Assembly: GCA_004802705.1 (NCBI GenBank)
Contig: SGPL01000011.1
Location: 66,595-130,594 of the forward strand
Direction: 5' to 3'
DNA from: Bondarzewia mesenterica
Taxonomy: Eukaryota; Basidiomycota; Agaricomycetes; Russulales; Bondarzewiaceae
DNA: 64,000 nucleotides
Below the pieces are notes generated by a model, which was given only the letters and a program-made list of their open reading frames with translations, did no database searches and had not been told where the DNA came from. This document shows, piece after piece, positions 11,692-23,448 of this stretch (position 1 is its first letter; each line of letters begins with the position of its first letter). The translations under genes were made by a program, and so were the position numbers.

Positions 11692-14434
11692 TCACCATCC
11701 GAAGTGAACGAAAGGAACCCAGCGCGCAAAGGGCACTTGTCTCTTGCGCAGGTTTGCAACAGCGAGATGGAGCGCTCGAGCAGCGCGGGCAGTGTCAGGG
11801 GATGATACGCGTGTACCACTGTCGTCCTGGAATAAATATTCGTAGAAGCTGTCTACGACGTACGGCCCGTCCGTATCGTAAATNTTCCTGANACGTTCGT
11901 CATTGTCTGTAGAATTTATCATGCGAGCGAGCAACCATGTCATGTACTCACCACATCGTCGCAACCGTTCCACGAAATCCAGCAAACAGCAGTGTTGCCG
12001 CGAGATGCATCGCTTCGTCCGGCAGTTGGTCGTCACCCATCGCCGTCTGGCACGCGCTGAGGAATGCCAATAAGGCGTTTGGCATCGATTGCTCCATAAG
12101 TTGCGAGACTTTCAATCGGCGATCGTGCAGCGAAAGCGAACTCTCCAGCGGGTTCTGTGGATGCTGTCTACCGTGACAGGCGAAGTGGACTATGGAAGCT
12201 GATGAAATATGTGACAACACATCCCTCACAAGTGAAGGCGCTTCCGGAATGCCCAGTTTGACCAGGAATTCGGAGGGCACATGCTTCTCAATCATCTTGA
12301 GTTCATCGCCGACACATGGTAGCGACAAGTGGCCTGGAGGAGAATGTATGACGGCGAGAAGTTTGAAAGGCTCGGCGGGTTGGGGCAAGGGGGAAAGGAG
12401 CGCGTTGAGGGTGTGCGTGTAGGACGAAATGACATATTGCGACACCATGTCCTCGCCGTCGCCGTGCACAGTGTAGATGCCGGCTGCATGGAGCGGGAGG
12501 AAGGTGAATGGCCCCGTGGGACACCACCATAGGCGTGGAGGCGATTCCGATTTCTGTAAGGCGAGTGAATATGGCAGCGCGGAGTGCGATGATGAAATAG
12601 AGCAACTTACCTTCAAATCCAGTGAAAGAATAATTGGCTTGACGACGTACTCCCACAGCATCCTCAAGATATCCTGGAAGACTTCATTAGAATTCTTGTG
12701 CCGCGTGACTCCGATTCGCTTGGGTCTGTAATGCCGCTCAGGCTCTTCCTCTGTCATCAAGTCGCGCGTCTTTTCAATGATCTCCTCAAGAGGCGTTTGA
12801 AGGTCTTGAGGAAGAGCAATACTCCGAGTCGAAGATGATGCTGCAAACTTCATGGAGCGAACAAGATTCTGTGTGTCCGCCATAGTCAGACCGAGTGGGA
12901 CATGTTTGACCGTGGAGGAAGTCAGAACCAAGGCATCACAACAAGATCGGCTCGCATTGATGAAGATGACCGGACCACGGGATGCCGCCCTCTGAAGAAT
13001 ATCGAATGATTTGGGAAGAAGGAAGTTGTGGAATCCGTCCAGCATTCGGATCTCTTGCAGCGTCGCCAGCCATTCATCGTTGAGTTTACGATACTGGCTC
13101 GCTTCTTGCTCCATCGAGAGGACCTTGTGCACACTGTCCGAAGGATCTCTGAACGTATCCCGCTGGGATCCCCGCTCGAGGGCCCGGGAGATGTCCTCCA
13201 ATTTGTGCGCAAGTGCAGGCTTTCTCGCTCGAAGATCATCAAGTGGAGTGCGAAGTTGAAGTGCTTGGGACCAGAAAATCGCCCGACCCTCCTCGAGGAG
13301 TTCAATGGCTTTTTCGAAGTCTCCAGATCGAATGGCACAAGCCGCAGCGTCGCGGGCCAGGCCATCACTTCGGGAAATGAGTGCTTCTTGACGTGATTGC
13401 AAGTTGAGTCCAAGCATGGCGATCCGAGGCAACAATTGGATGGCAGCCCGATAGGCCTCCAAAGCAGAGTCATGGTTACCATCTGTACGCAGAGCCCAAA
13501 GCCTGGCGGAGTCGAAACGTCCTGAGGTTGATGCCGACGTGCACGCGACTGAAGCACGGAACGCAATGACAGCATCGTCCAAATGCCGTTGTTGATGGGT
13601 ATGATGGTACAAGGCCAAGAGCTCTAACCCAAAATGTCTGCTGATCATGCATTGATGTGGGTGGTCCGAAGGTAGCAGGTCAAGTGCTTGCCGAAGAAAC
13701 GAGATTGCCTCCTCCAGGTCACCGAGCTGACCCGTCTGCCTAAACCGAGCAAAAAGGGCATTGGCCAGATCGTTCAGTGACGATGATCGATTGGGATGCG
13801 GTGCAGGATGTAGATCGAGCACCTGCTGAAGAAACGAGATTGCCTCCTCCAGCTCACCAAGCTGACCCGTCTGCTGAAACCGGGNGAAAAGGGCATCGGC
13901 CAGATTGTACAGTGAGCCTGATCGATGGGGATGTGGTGCTGGACACAGCTCGAGTGATTGCCGATGAAAGGAAATTGCCTCCTCCAGGTCACCGGGCTGA
14001 CCCGTCTGCTTAAACCGCTTTTGAAGGGCACCAGCCAGATTGTTCAGCGACATCGATCGATGGGGATGCGATGTGGGACATAGCTCGAGTGCCATCCGAT
14101 CAAACGCGACTGCCTCGTCCAAATCATTCATTTCACCAATCAGTTCGAAGCGTTTTTGAAGTAGTGACGCGAGATTGTTCATTATGGTCAATAGTTCACC
14201 AGTAGAAGCGAATGGATGTCGAAGACTGAGGGCTTCATGGTATAGCGTGATCGCCTCGTCTAAGTCTGGTTTCGAATGTGTTTGGTTGAAGCGTGCTTCA
14301 AGAGCACGCGCGAGTCTGACCAGCGAGATCCGTTGATCGGGATGAGGTGAAGGTTTCAGCTGAAGAGTCTGGCGATGCAAGAGAATGGACCAGTTCAAGC
14401 TCGAGATAGATGCCGCCATAGAGTGATTTGTCAT
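11692..14434 (-). CDS. TPR-CHAT domain protein (caspase-like clan CD peptidase fold)
   Basis: Three exons (introns of 57 nt near 12550-12610 and 64 nt at 11888-11951) give about 873 residues. The first ~300 residues are tetratricopeptide repeats in a 45-residue unit (pattern DLEEAISFxRQxLEL, then LNNLAxALxxRF). The C-terminal third is a CHAT domain: IVHFACHG carries the His and FLSACQTA the Cys of the catalytic dyad, at about residues 735 and 776; the domain closes with DTDGPYVVDSFYEYLF across the last intron. CHAT proteins are relatives of separase and caspases; bacterial members with TPRs act as regulated proteases in defence. Fungal members are numerous and mostly unstudied. Both dyad residues are present, so proteolytic activity is plausible; the target is unknown. 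Ns at 11884, 11892 and 13885 leave single residues undefined without breaking the frame. Confidence 0.87.
13660..14060 (-). repeat. 135-bp tandem repeats inside the TPR region
   Basis: Three neighbouring TPR units are still very similar as DNA: the segment around gaagaaacgagattgcctcc recurs at 13693 and 13828, and a diverged form at about 13963. The period of 135 bp equals 45 codons, so units can be gained or lost in frame by unequal exchange. Confidence 0.75.
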
Positions 14435-15653
14435 AGTGATAAGGTTGAGGGCTGGATATTGAATGACGGTTTGAGCTCAAGCCCTGTCCAATGGGAAGAT
14501 TCGTCAGAACCATGGGAACGTGGTTGCGATACTATCCTTGACGAAGGACGGCGTACAATTGTTACTCTTGCCCTGATTTTGACTTCACTAGTTTTATCGT
14601 TTTGCGCCAGCTATGACTTCCCTGCACGTATTTGTGATGGAACACGGTCTACAATGACTATCGTCAGCATAGTATCATGAGCAAGCAAACAAGTTGACAT
14701 GAGCGCTCATGCGAATGGAATGACAGACGCACCTCGTCTGCAACCTGGTGGGCACAAAGTTGAAAAAAACCTTAATGGAACATCGTGGAGGCTTTATACC
14801 GGGAGATTCGGGCGCCAGTAGAAGGTTGGGTCGAACAACGCCTTCGTGATACTGGTATTGCACTTGGTCGTAATGGGACCCGCATCGCTGTGTCCATGAG
14901 TCAAAGCGGTGCAGCACAGACACACTAGATGTTCGCTGAAGAACCTGGTACAGCATGGCCATCTGCGATGATCAGGAAAAGAAAGGCTTACTAGGTCTGG
15001 TTCAGGATGCCTCTGCACAGTATCTCGAAAATACGGAGCTCAAACTAAGCACTCCAGCGCTTCGCACTCATCAATAAAACCACGATTGACACAAATGTAC
15101 CGCTTGCCTTTTAGTAGAACCGCAGAGACGGATCGAGCACCACACGCTGTTGATATGCTGTGTGGGGAACAGCCGAGGGAGTGAGCAAAAGAACCCTCGT
15201 AGATGGCGATGTCGTCTGTGTTACACTGGTTCTGAATAGTTGGATGAAAGTGCCTGAGACGATTTTAGAAAGGTTAGAGTGACAGGTTGCACAAAGTGCA
15301 GAGAGCTGTTCCGACGAGGACACTAACCTTTCTATAATTTGAATGATAAATTGCGATGCCCTCTGCATGGAATCTACGAATCTGTTCGATAAAATGTAGC
15401 TATATCAGAAGGCGATGTGATCGTGGCGAAGACAAGACGATGTTCTTCCGAACTACTAGAAACGCGTACACGAGTGGCTGTATCTGGCTGTATGCTGCTG
15501 TATGCCGTGAACCTCAGCGCTTATCGGCAACACCCTTGATGCTGCTCGCACTCAAGTAAGAAAAAAGGACAACGCACGGGAATGTACTGTTGCGATCATC
15601 TGCATATTCTCTATCAGCCCATGACAGAGGCAGCCCGCACGATTTACCTAAAG

Positions 15654-15674
15654 CCCCCCCCCCCCCCCCCCCCC
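15654..15674 (+). repeat. Poly-C tract, 21 nt
   Basis: There are twenty-one consecutive C residues. Such a homopolymer is both mutation-prone and hard to sequence, so its true length is uncertain. Confidence 0.85.
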
Positions 15675-16456
15675 ACGAACATTGTAGATTGCAAAGCAAA
15701 CCGCTCGCCTTCGTCCAATGCAACGCCGTATCGTCGTCCGGCTTGGCAAAGCTCCTGCGCTCGCCCTCGACAGGGCTTCTTGAACAACCGACCACACCGC
15801 CACATGGATCACTCCTTATATACTTCCAACTCTTGACCAGCCTGGCCAACCATCATCCATCCCGCGTCATAGACTCCGATGGCGCTAAAACCTCCTGTCC
15901 CTCTCCCCCGTGTGCCAAAACCCCTCCGACGCGCCTCAGACGTTCTTCAAGCTTGCAACATCCAATTCCGTTATGTTGATGAATTGGACTGGGAGGAGGA
16001 TAATAATTATGGAGGGCTGACGGCAGGACAATGGGGGTTAGGGAACAGGAAGGGGGAGTGACCGCGGCTCGAGACCCTCGATTCGCGCGCGATAATGCGG
16101 ATTGCTACCGAATCTCATGCAGTGGTAAAGAATTCGGATGCTCGAGAGTTGGGTGGGGATATCTGCGTATGAATTTGAATCCGTAGCCCAGTGAGTGCGC
16201 ACATGTATAATTGTATGTCACGGTTGATGCTCACGCGGCGTTTGTTGTACTTGCCTGGAGGTGACATCATGTACACAGCCGATATATACCGCTCAGCACT
16301 TGCCAACACGTCGACTGCAGCTTGCGATGTGATGTCCCTGCAGAGACAGTTAGACACGTCGCGGGTCGTGTCTGAGTGATTCGCTGACGTGACATGTCCT
16401 CGTCTTCCCCGTCCCTTACATCCTTCTTCTCTCTCACAGACGAAAGCCGGTCCTGC

Positions 16457-16488
16457 GCACGAACGAATTTCTGCACGAACGAATTTCT
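16457..16488 (+). repeat. Two tandem copies of a 16-bp unit
   Basis: The unit gcacgaacgaatttct occurs twice in direct succession and is followed by a further gcac. It appears to be a small recent duplication without an associated gene. Confidence 0.8.
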
Positions 16489-17306
16489 GCACAAGGCGCC
16501 GCATTTCGTATGAGCCCGCTGTTGTTCCTTCACGGCATCGTACTCATCCCGCTCACTTCTGCAAGAGACTCGTCCTTGGAAACTTCTTTCGCCCGCGATC
16601 TCATATGACAACATTTCCTGCACTTACAATGCAGCAGCAGAAACTTTAGGATTTGAATCTAGATCTCGTGATGATGAGGTACTGTCTATCATCGGCAGTC
16701 ACTTACTTGACGTCCGTCAAAGCCATCCCGGACGCCTCATGGCCTCTCACAACGGGGTCGACTGGCTGCTGAGAACGCAGCAGACTTGTGCACCAGTATC
16801 CCAAAGACAAAGCTTCGAATTGATTTACTGGCGCAGTCTCAGACTCATCGTGGAGAGGTTTGACGGTGCACGTAGCGCGCTAGGGCTCGGGTGGCTTTTG
16901 ACCAGCGGGACAAGTTTCTTTGGCCATGGCCATCAAACGACGTCTGCGCTCTTTCGATTGAGGATCGATATTCGTGGGCGTCTGCAGGCGCTCGATGAAG
17001 GTGGATGTGCATGAGATTGAGGAAGGACCGGATGGAGTCTTGCGTGCTTCAGAGATTACTAACGTAGACAACTCACATTTGAGCATGGCTGCTCGTTTCG
17101 GCGCACCGGATGCTGCTTCCGTGTCTCTCTTTGCCTCCTCGTCCTTGACAGCCTCGGAATTTTAGCCACTGAGACTTGAACACCAAGCTTAGCGAGGGCA
17201 GCCGCGAAAGTGTCGACATGCACAACACCGAGAGACGGAGGAGACGGAATTTCGGTCACCGTGACGGTGCGTGGATGGAGTTCAGGTCTACCGCAACTTC
17301 ACTTAC

Positions 17307-17940
17307 CTGCAGCTCAGTCATCGCTGCGAAGTATACGTGTGTGCGCGTGCCTTCGGAGCATCCAGGATCCGCCCGACGTTGGAGGACAACTCACAAACAC
17401 ATTCAACGTCCTCCTCTCGGCGATGCTTAGCGAAGTTCGTGAGCAGCTTTTTGATAAACCCATACATGACGCGGTGTGTGAGCATCTGCAACATGAACAA
17501 TTTGCCTGAAAACCGAACAAATCCGAGGCGGCACCGCTTTCCTTATCCACCGCAAGGTGGATTCCTGTCTATTCCTGTCTGATCCTTCGTGGCAGCAGCC
17601 GTATCAGCTGCGCCCTCCGCCAACCAGTCACGCTCAAAATCGTCTTGACACCGCGAGAGAGGTTCCTACCGGAAATGGGAATCCCTTTCTCGTCCGACAT
17701 GCTGCGACCCTGCAAGTCGGAACTGAACTGAACTATTATCCTTTAGCACAGATGCGCATACATCCTGAAGAACGTCGTCGCTTCCAAGTCGGTCGTCACC
17801 TAGTAGATAAGCTACACGACTCGCTTCAGTGTATGAGCATCCTGCTCCCTTGCAGACGTGTATAACCCTGCTAATGGTCTCATCAGAGATGAGCTCAAAA
17901 GGCGCCGTCCGGAGCAATCAAAGCAGTCACTGTACGTCGC
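17307..17940 (-). pseudogene. Decayed MIF4G domain of translation initiation factor eIF4G
   Basis: Reading the minus strand from 17940 down, consecutive pieces match the fungal eIF4G MIF4G domain in the right order but in shifting frames. They are FELISDETI; TLKRVV followed by a stop; MYAHLC followed by a stop; IPISG; RCQDDFERDW after a stop; LGFVRFSGKLFMLQML; THRVMYGFIKKLL; RILDAPKARAH; and, after one frameshift near 17340, VYFAAMTELQ ending at a GTAAGT. At least four in-frame stops and several shifts rule out function. The intact domain binds eIF4A and eIF3 in cap-dependent translation. The living eIF4G gene must be elsewhere. I see no poly-A tail, and an intron-like donor is still present at the end, so this looks like a DNA duplication and not a processed copy. 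Confidence 0.75.
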
Positions 17941-20830
17941 TGCCCACGATGTCTACATCCAAAGACTCAACATCTACAGGCTGAACTCCGCGCGTACTCC
18001 TGGCAACACACGGATCCGTGAACGCCTCCCGGGAAGCAATATATTATTGTAGCGGCATTCCCGCGCTTAAATAGTTCAAGGTGGAACTGAAGGCGAAAAG
18101 AGCGATCAAGGTCAACACTGGTCAACACCTTCCTAGACCTCACTCCAGTCTTCGTCATCCTTGTTGGCGGCACATCCCTTCTCGATTAAACCTTGTTCAT
18201 CCTGATAGAAGCCTCTCGCCACGGGTGAAGGACACGCTCACGATTCATTCGCGCACGAGTACCAGGACCTTTTTCCAAGGGTAACGCGGCTGGAAAGAGT
18301 CATAAAATGAACGGTCTTCTCTTGCTGCTTTAATGTAAATAGTGTTGTGGACGGAGTCGTTGGATGATTTAAAAAGTAATATAAAGCTATCGCCAGCGAC
18401 AGGATTCTTTATGCAGTAGTTTTAGATGATCATAATTACGGATCAAAAATGCGAATTGAGTTTTATTTACCATAGGAAGCGGGAGCTTGGAAAGACAGTA
18501 AATTTAAGTTGACGATGATGTGAAGATAGTTCAGATCTGGTTGTTGGGTAAATACTCGTGTTTCATCACACGGTGAGGAAATAGTCTTATGGCCCTGACC
18601 GAAATTTCATCAAATCGTGAACATATTCGTTCTGCAAGTATCACGTCGAATTCGAAGGACCCGAAAGGAATGAGCTACAAACGCCAACCCTGCAAGCAAG
18701 ACTGGCTCGTGCTCGATGTCAAATCGCTCACCTTCAACAGCACCAGTTCTCGGGCCTTTCAATAGCGCTTTGTAGGAGCAGTTCATTCCTCTCGCCATAG
18801 ATGATTCCCTTCAAGTCCTGGACGAGGTCGTGAGAAGAGATCCTGGCGACGAAGAAACCAGCAGGCTCGTCCCGAGTGTGGGATTAGGTGCCATGCTCCC
18901 AGAAAAGACCAAGGTCATTGTAGACCCACCAGCGGTTATGCGACGTACCTGTCCCGGGGCTCCTTCTACATAAATGATAAGGACATGCCTGAGACCTGCA
19001 GGCCAGACTTGCTTGATTGCCTGAAGATAAACGATGGATGAAATAAAACGTTTACCTCAGGATTTAGAAAGTTCTTTATGAAAAATCTTTGCCCGCACCA
19101 AATGCGGGTCGCTCGTGACCGAAACTCCCTCGTAATGAAACCGTGACGTGATTGGCTCTTCTCATCTGTCTCATGATTGGTTATCACTGACGACGCCTTT
19201 CGCCGATTGCCTCTAAGCATCAATTTCAATTCAACGAAAGCCAACGACATGGACCATCGTAGATTTTCTTCGAAGATGAGGAAGATTTACATCCGATATC
19301 TCGGTGTGTAACTTGTGCCTCAGTCAACCTTAGACCTTAGATTTGCATCGCAACGAAAAAACGCATCCTCTGATTAGGTACGTACCTTAATCGAAACGGT
19401 ATGAGGACAGCGGAGCAGCTCGACTCATCAGAGGCATCTCCGCGGCTGTCTTACTAGCCAGTCAGCTCCATCTCAGCTCCGTGCCACAGCCACTTAGACG
19501 ACTTACTGTCAGGCTCTGTCAGGTATGTCTCTCATTATTGCTGAGTCTCGCATGTTTGAAACCCTGCAACTTTCATCCGTTCTTGCGAGGTCCTATCAGC
19601 TCTTCAATTCGACTGATTTATCGCCATGTTTACTATTGGCCTCTATTGCTGGTTCGACTTCGAACCGCCGTCGCTCATATTGCCCCAAATCCGGTCTGCT
19701 CCTCCCGAACTTCGTTTCTGGGCCTGCCGCCTGCCGCGGCCTCCAAGTTATCACCATATCTTCACTTTAGACGTATGGCTGATTTATAACAAGAAGCTAA
19801 GTTGACTCTCGAATCTTGCAAACATCACTGCGAGCAACACTGCGAGCAACATGACCCAAGCTGTCCATGTAAGGTCACTCAGCATGCTCATTCGCTCTAT
19901 CATCATGAGTTCTTCCTGACCAGAATCTGATTGTTCTTTCCACAGACTTTCATGTGCAAAAGTACTGCAACGAGTGATCTTAGGCGTGTTTGTTCTCTCA
20001 AGCCACTCATATACGTGTAAGTATAGCCTTAGTACTTACATCGACTTTTGGTGAAGTTGCCACGTGGCGGTGTTCATAAGAAGGAAAACGAAATCTTCGG
20101 CTGACAGTCACACGACATCCATGCATTCACGTCTAGTTGAAACCGGAAGTCGGAAAATAGCTGGGAAGATTGGTATATAATTTCAAACGGCTATCATCAA
20201 CTTTCTGATTGGGTTGAATGGATGTGAACTCGTGGGAGCAGCGATACCTAGCAAGAAAGAGTCAATTGAACTGGTTGTATGGACGCATATAGATCTGACA
20301 TAGAAATACATCCCCTCTTACTGAAGCTTGAAGTCCACGTCCTGAGTACTGCGTACCGTCACCTCAGGACATCCCCTCCACCGCTTTTTTGGGCATTAGC
20401 CTGTCAGTCGCTGAGTAATCATGCCGCTGACTCGAAATTATTAGTCTAAGCCTTGTCTAGGCTGACCTCGAGTCTTCTCGAGTCGGTTTTATGGCCTTGC
20501 CGTATGCTGAACTTGAGCTGCTCTCATCAAAGTCGTATCATATCAGATGAATCACAGCCTCCCGACTGCGATTGGAGACAACAGACTGCAACAGGTTGTC
20601 GGACGCTCTTTCATTTGACATCGTCAGTGTTCTTAAACTCCTTCTCGACGGTGAGATTTCCGTGATTTGGATTGATTAACACTCACGGCAGACCTGCGCT
20701 CTAAGGCCACTGCGTCTAGTCACCGAGTTTTCCATTTGCTCGCCAGCCCTTTGCCTATTTTTTCCGCGTGAGCGAAAATTTTCCGAACCGTCTGGTGCAG
20801 AGCTTCTCTGTGCCTCATCATTCGCACGGC
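17941..20830. other. Gene-poor region, relics only
   Basis: No gene is supported over 2.9 kb. Around 18600-18960 the minus strand contains coding-like text (RWWVYNDLGLFWEHG, a stop, then DLVQDLKGIIYGERNELLL) that could be an eroded exon of an unrecognised protein. A frame near 19626-19790 (+) also looks weakly coding. Two copies of a 12-bp unit occur at 19827-19850. I found no terminal repeats or transposase. Confidence 0.4.
19827..19850 (+). repeat. Two tandem copies of a 12-bp unit
   Basis: The unit actgcgagcaac is repeated once in direct succession in a gene-free stretch. Confidence 0.75.
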
Positions 20831-22993
20831 ATGGGTATGTTCAATCCCAAGATGCTAGACGCCAGCATCCGCGACGTCGTCTCCTCTCTTTCAAATGACC
20901 ACAAGACGGACGTGCTTCTGTACGCGATGGAGCGCCTTCCATCCAACCCTGGGTACGTTACGTTTGTTCAGCGTCTTTCTTCCCTCGTTCTGGCCTTGCT
21001 TATCAGAGCCGCCTGGACGCAGCTCTAGAACCATCATCGAGAATGCAGTCCAGTCCTGCCTCAAGATTTCGTCCGTGTATCCGAAAAAAGTAATCCAAGC
21101 TCGGCTTCTGCGTGCAAAAGCTAGGTTTGCAGCGGGCTCGCGAGGAGCTGCTCATCAAGGTTCGATCCCGACTTCCTCTCACACCAGTATCCTCGTAACG
21201 TTTTGGTGCGAGGCCGCTCACGCGCGTTCTTCGCAACGTAGATCTGCAAGAGATCCTCCTCCTTGATCCTGATCATCCCGAAGCACGAGCTTTAATGCCG
21301 CAAGCTGGCTCAATGGAGACTGGGGAGGTGCGTTACCTAGAGTACACACAGCATGCCGACAGCGCACCGATGAAGATGTTATTTCATAGTTTTCTATCCG
21401 GCCACACGCCCGGCCACGCTTCTCACCCGAGCTTTGGCGGGAAATCGCGACATATCTTTCTCGAGAAGACCTGAGAAATCTCCTCTTTGTGCCTCATTCC
21501 CCCTCCAACATTGCCACCCAGCTCCTGTTCCGAAAGCTCCACCTGCAATTTGGGACGGCTCGATATTACGCCTCGAACCCTCGCGATGAAGACGAAATGG
21601 AACAGGCTCACGAGCTCGACAATTGGCATGCCCAGCGCAGCGCAGACATTTTGACCCAAGTCGTCTCTGATCCAAAATATGCGAGCTTAGTCAGGACCTT
21701 ACTTATATCCGCGCCGCAGGGAGACGAGAACGTGTTGACCACGTTCCAAATAGGTACCGGTAATCTGAGCGCTCGATGTTTCACACACTTAGACCTCTTT
21801 AAGGAATGTTCGCTAATGCCCTCCCGAAACTCGTGAATCTCAAGACGTTCGTATGCACTATGGGCAACGAAGCTTTGACATCAATCCTCCAAATCGTGGA
21901 AAAGTCTCATCCAGATATCGAAGATTTGCGCTTGGTGTACGATGTTATCTTTGTCGAGGCAACCCTATTCTCACACATGTATTTATGCAGGTGCACCAGC
22001 GAAACTCCGGCCACCCTTCCACAGCTTTCTCAACTTATCAGCTTCACTTACGTCGGCAGCAGCATCATACCAAACACACACGCCTTCGTCTCCGACCTCG
22101 TTGTCACCCTGCGAAAAATATCTCTCGATATTCCTGGAACTCTTCCCATGGGCTTGATCTCCTCCACTAATTTTACAACAGTGGATCTGGCTGGCATAAT
22201 CGAGGATACAGCCTTCTTTACCGAGCTTTTGACGGAAGGGCACCGCCTGGAAGTTCTGCGTCTCAGATGCAGTCTGGGTCACAATTGCACACCATCTACG
22301 GCATTCCGTGCACAAGCTGCGGCTCCACCACTCTCGTCATTACGCATTTTTTCGCTGAGCATTATAGGAGTTTCCCGCGAGTTCGGTGACCCTGATTTGT
22401 TCCCTGCTGTGGCCAGCTTTGTTCGTGGGCATTCATGCTTGCAAGAGTTAGGTCTCCTGAAGTCGCAGGAGGTAGACGATGTTGGATACGATGCCTCTGT
22501 ATGGGGGGTCCTCCCGAGCCTTGTCCAGCTACGGTCGTTGGCGATGCACGTACCGCGGGATCTTGCCCCTGCACTATCTACATGGCTTATTCCGCGCACA
22601 GTGCGTTCGCTCCATCTTGACATGCCCTTAAACCAAGGCATGTCGCAAACAGTGGTAGGTACTCCCACCTCAGACGAACTCCAAGTATAAGCTCTGATGT
22701 CAGGAGATGTTCTATAGCAGGCATGGACAGGTCTTCCACGGGACGTCACGTTTCTCTCCGTAACTCCTTCTTTGACGCTGGAGATACAAAACCTGGTGTA
22801 TGAAAAGTTGCCAAACGTTCGATTACTCCGCATGCAGAATGTCTTCTACACGGTAATACGCACTGATCACGGCGTAGTACTGGATCCGTGGTCAGGACGG
22901 AGATCTAGATTCTATGCTCACGACTGGCTCGAGGGGCTTGAATGCGAAGATCCCATCCTCTGGAATGCCGGAACATCGTACATGAACGTGTAG
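20831..22993 (+). CDS. TPR and F-box protein with leucine-rich C-terminus, copy A
   Basis: The spliced gene starts MGMFNPKMLDASIRDVV and ends AGTSYMNV. A helical TPR-like N-terminus (IIENAVQSCLKISSVYP, LLRAKARFAAGSRG, DLQEILLLDPDHPEAR) is followed by an F-box (FSPELWREIATYLSREDL, about 21423-21480) and a leucine-rich region with WGVLPSLVQLRSLAM and LSTWLIP. F-box proteins of this layout bring substrates to SCF ubiquitin ligases through Skp1; the variable C-terminus would select the substrate. Each predicted intron keeps phase when compared with the paralogue at 25200-27499, for example the first acceptor at about 21023 and the late one near 22010. An in-frame upstream ATG at 20768 exists, but the paralogue supports the later start. 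Mushroom genomes hold very many such genes; the substrate is unknown. Confidence 0.8.
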
Positions 22994-23448
22994 CTTCCTT
23001 TATCGGATCAATCCCTTTCCTTAGCGAGGATCCGCGCCCACTTACCTAGACTCTGGAACGTGCAATAATACATACTAGGATAGGATCCGTACGTATATAC
23101 ACACCTGCAGATTTCCATCAACTTGTACACTTTTACCCGCATCTTCAATTGCATTGAGCTCGCAAGTTATTCACGGATGAATTTTTCTAGTATAATGCGA
23201 GACTTGAAGCTCGACAACTGGTATTCAACGAACTCACTTTCGCAACCCTTTTTTTTACGCTCATCCGTTTACTATCATCGTGTTCCAAAGCGGCAATAAG
23301 AAAACGCATTTGCAATAGGTGCAGTAAGTTAAGTACTTGCCAAAATAGTCGGAAGATGCCGAGTCGGAGTCCTAAAGGCGCGTTCCGAAAACTGGCGAGT
23401 GCGACCTTCGAATCGACGTTCAACGTTGCACGCTAAGTACCACAACTC
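22994..23448. other. Intergenic, leader of QCR6
   Basis: This short spacer holds the 3' flank of F-box copy A and the promoter of QCR6. No separate feature is recognised. Confidence 0.5.

Larger units (their letters stand above)
14435..17306. other. Gene-poor region with scattered coding-like fragments
   Basis: No intact gene is supported. Minus-strand fragments near 14700-15000 and 15110-15450 look partly coding but lack recognisable domains. A proline-rich 60-codon frame at 15879-16061 (+) has no known relative. On the minus strand at about 17060-17190 a stretch reads KDEEAKRDTEAASG and ends at a GTGAG donor; it lies directly downstream of the eIF4G relic and may be its eroded continuation or an unrelated exon. 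The region also has a poly-C tract and a 16-bp tandem repeat. Confidence 0.4.

Noticed and set aside
15590..15979. 129-codon frame across the poly-C tract
   Set aside because: The poly-proline core is just the C homopolymer, and no conserved domain flanks it.
17307..17940. Possibility that the eIF4G-like sequence is a live gene with introns
   Set aside because: Stops fall inside conserved helices and frames change within blocks where the family has no introns, so splicing cannot rescue it.
21155..21170. GGTTCGATCCC, a perfect tRNA B-box-like sequence
   Set aside because: It sits at a splice donor of the F-box gene; no matching A box, acceptor stem or anticodon arm can be folded around it.
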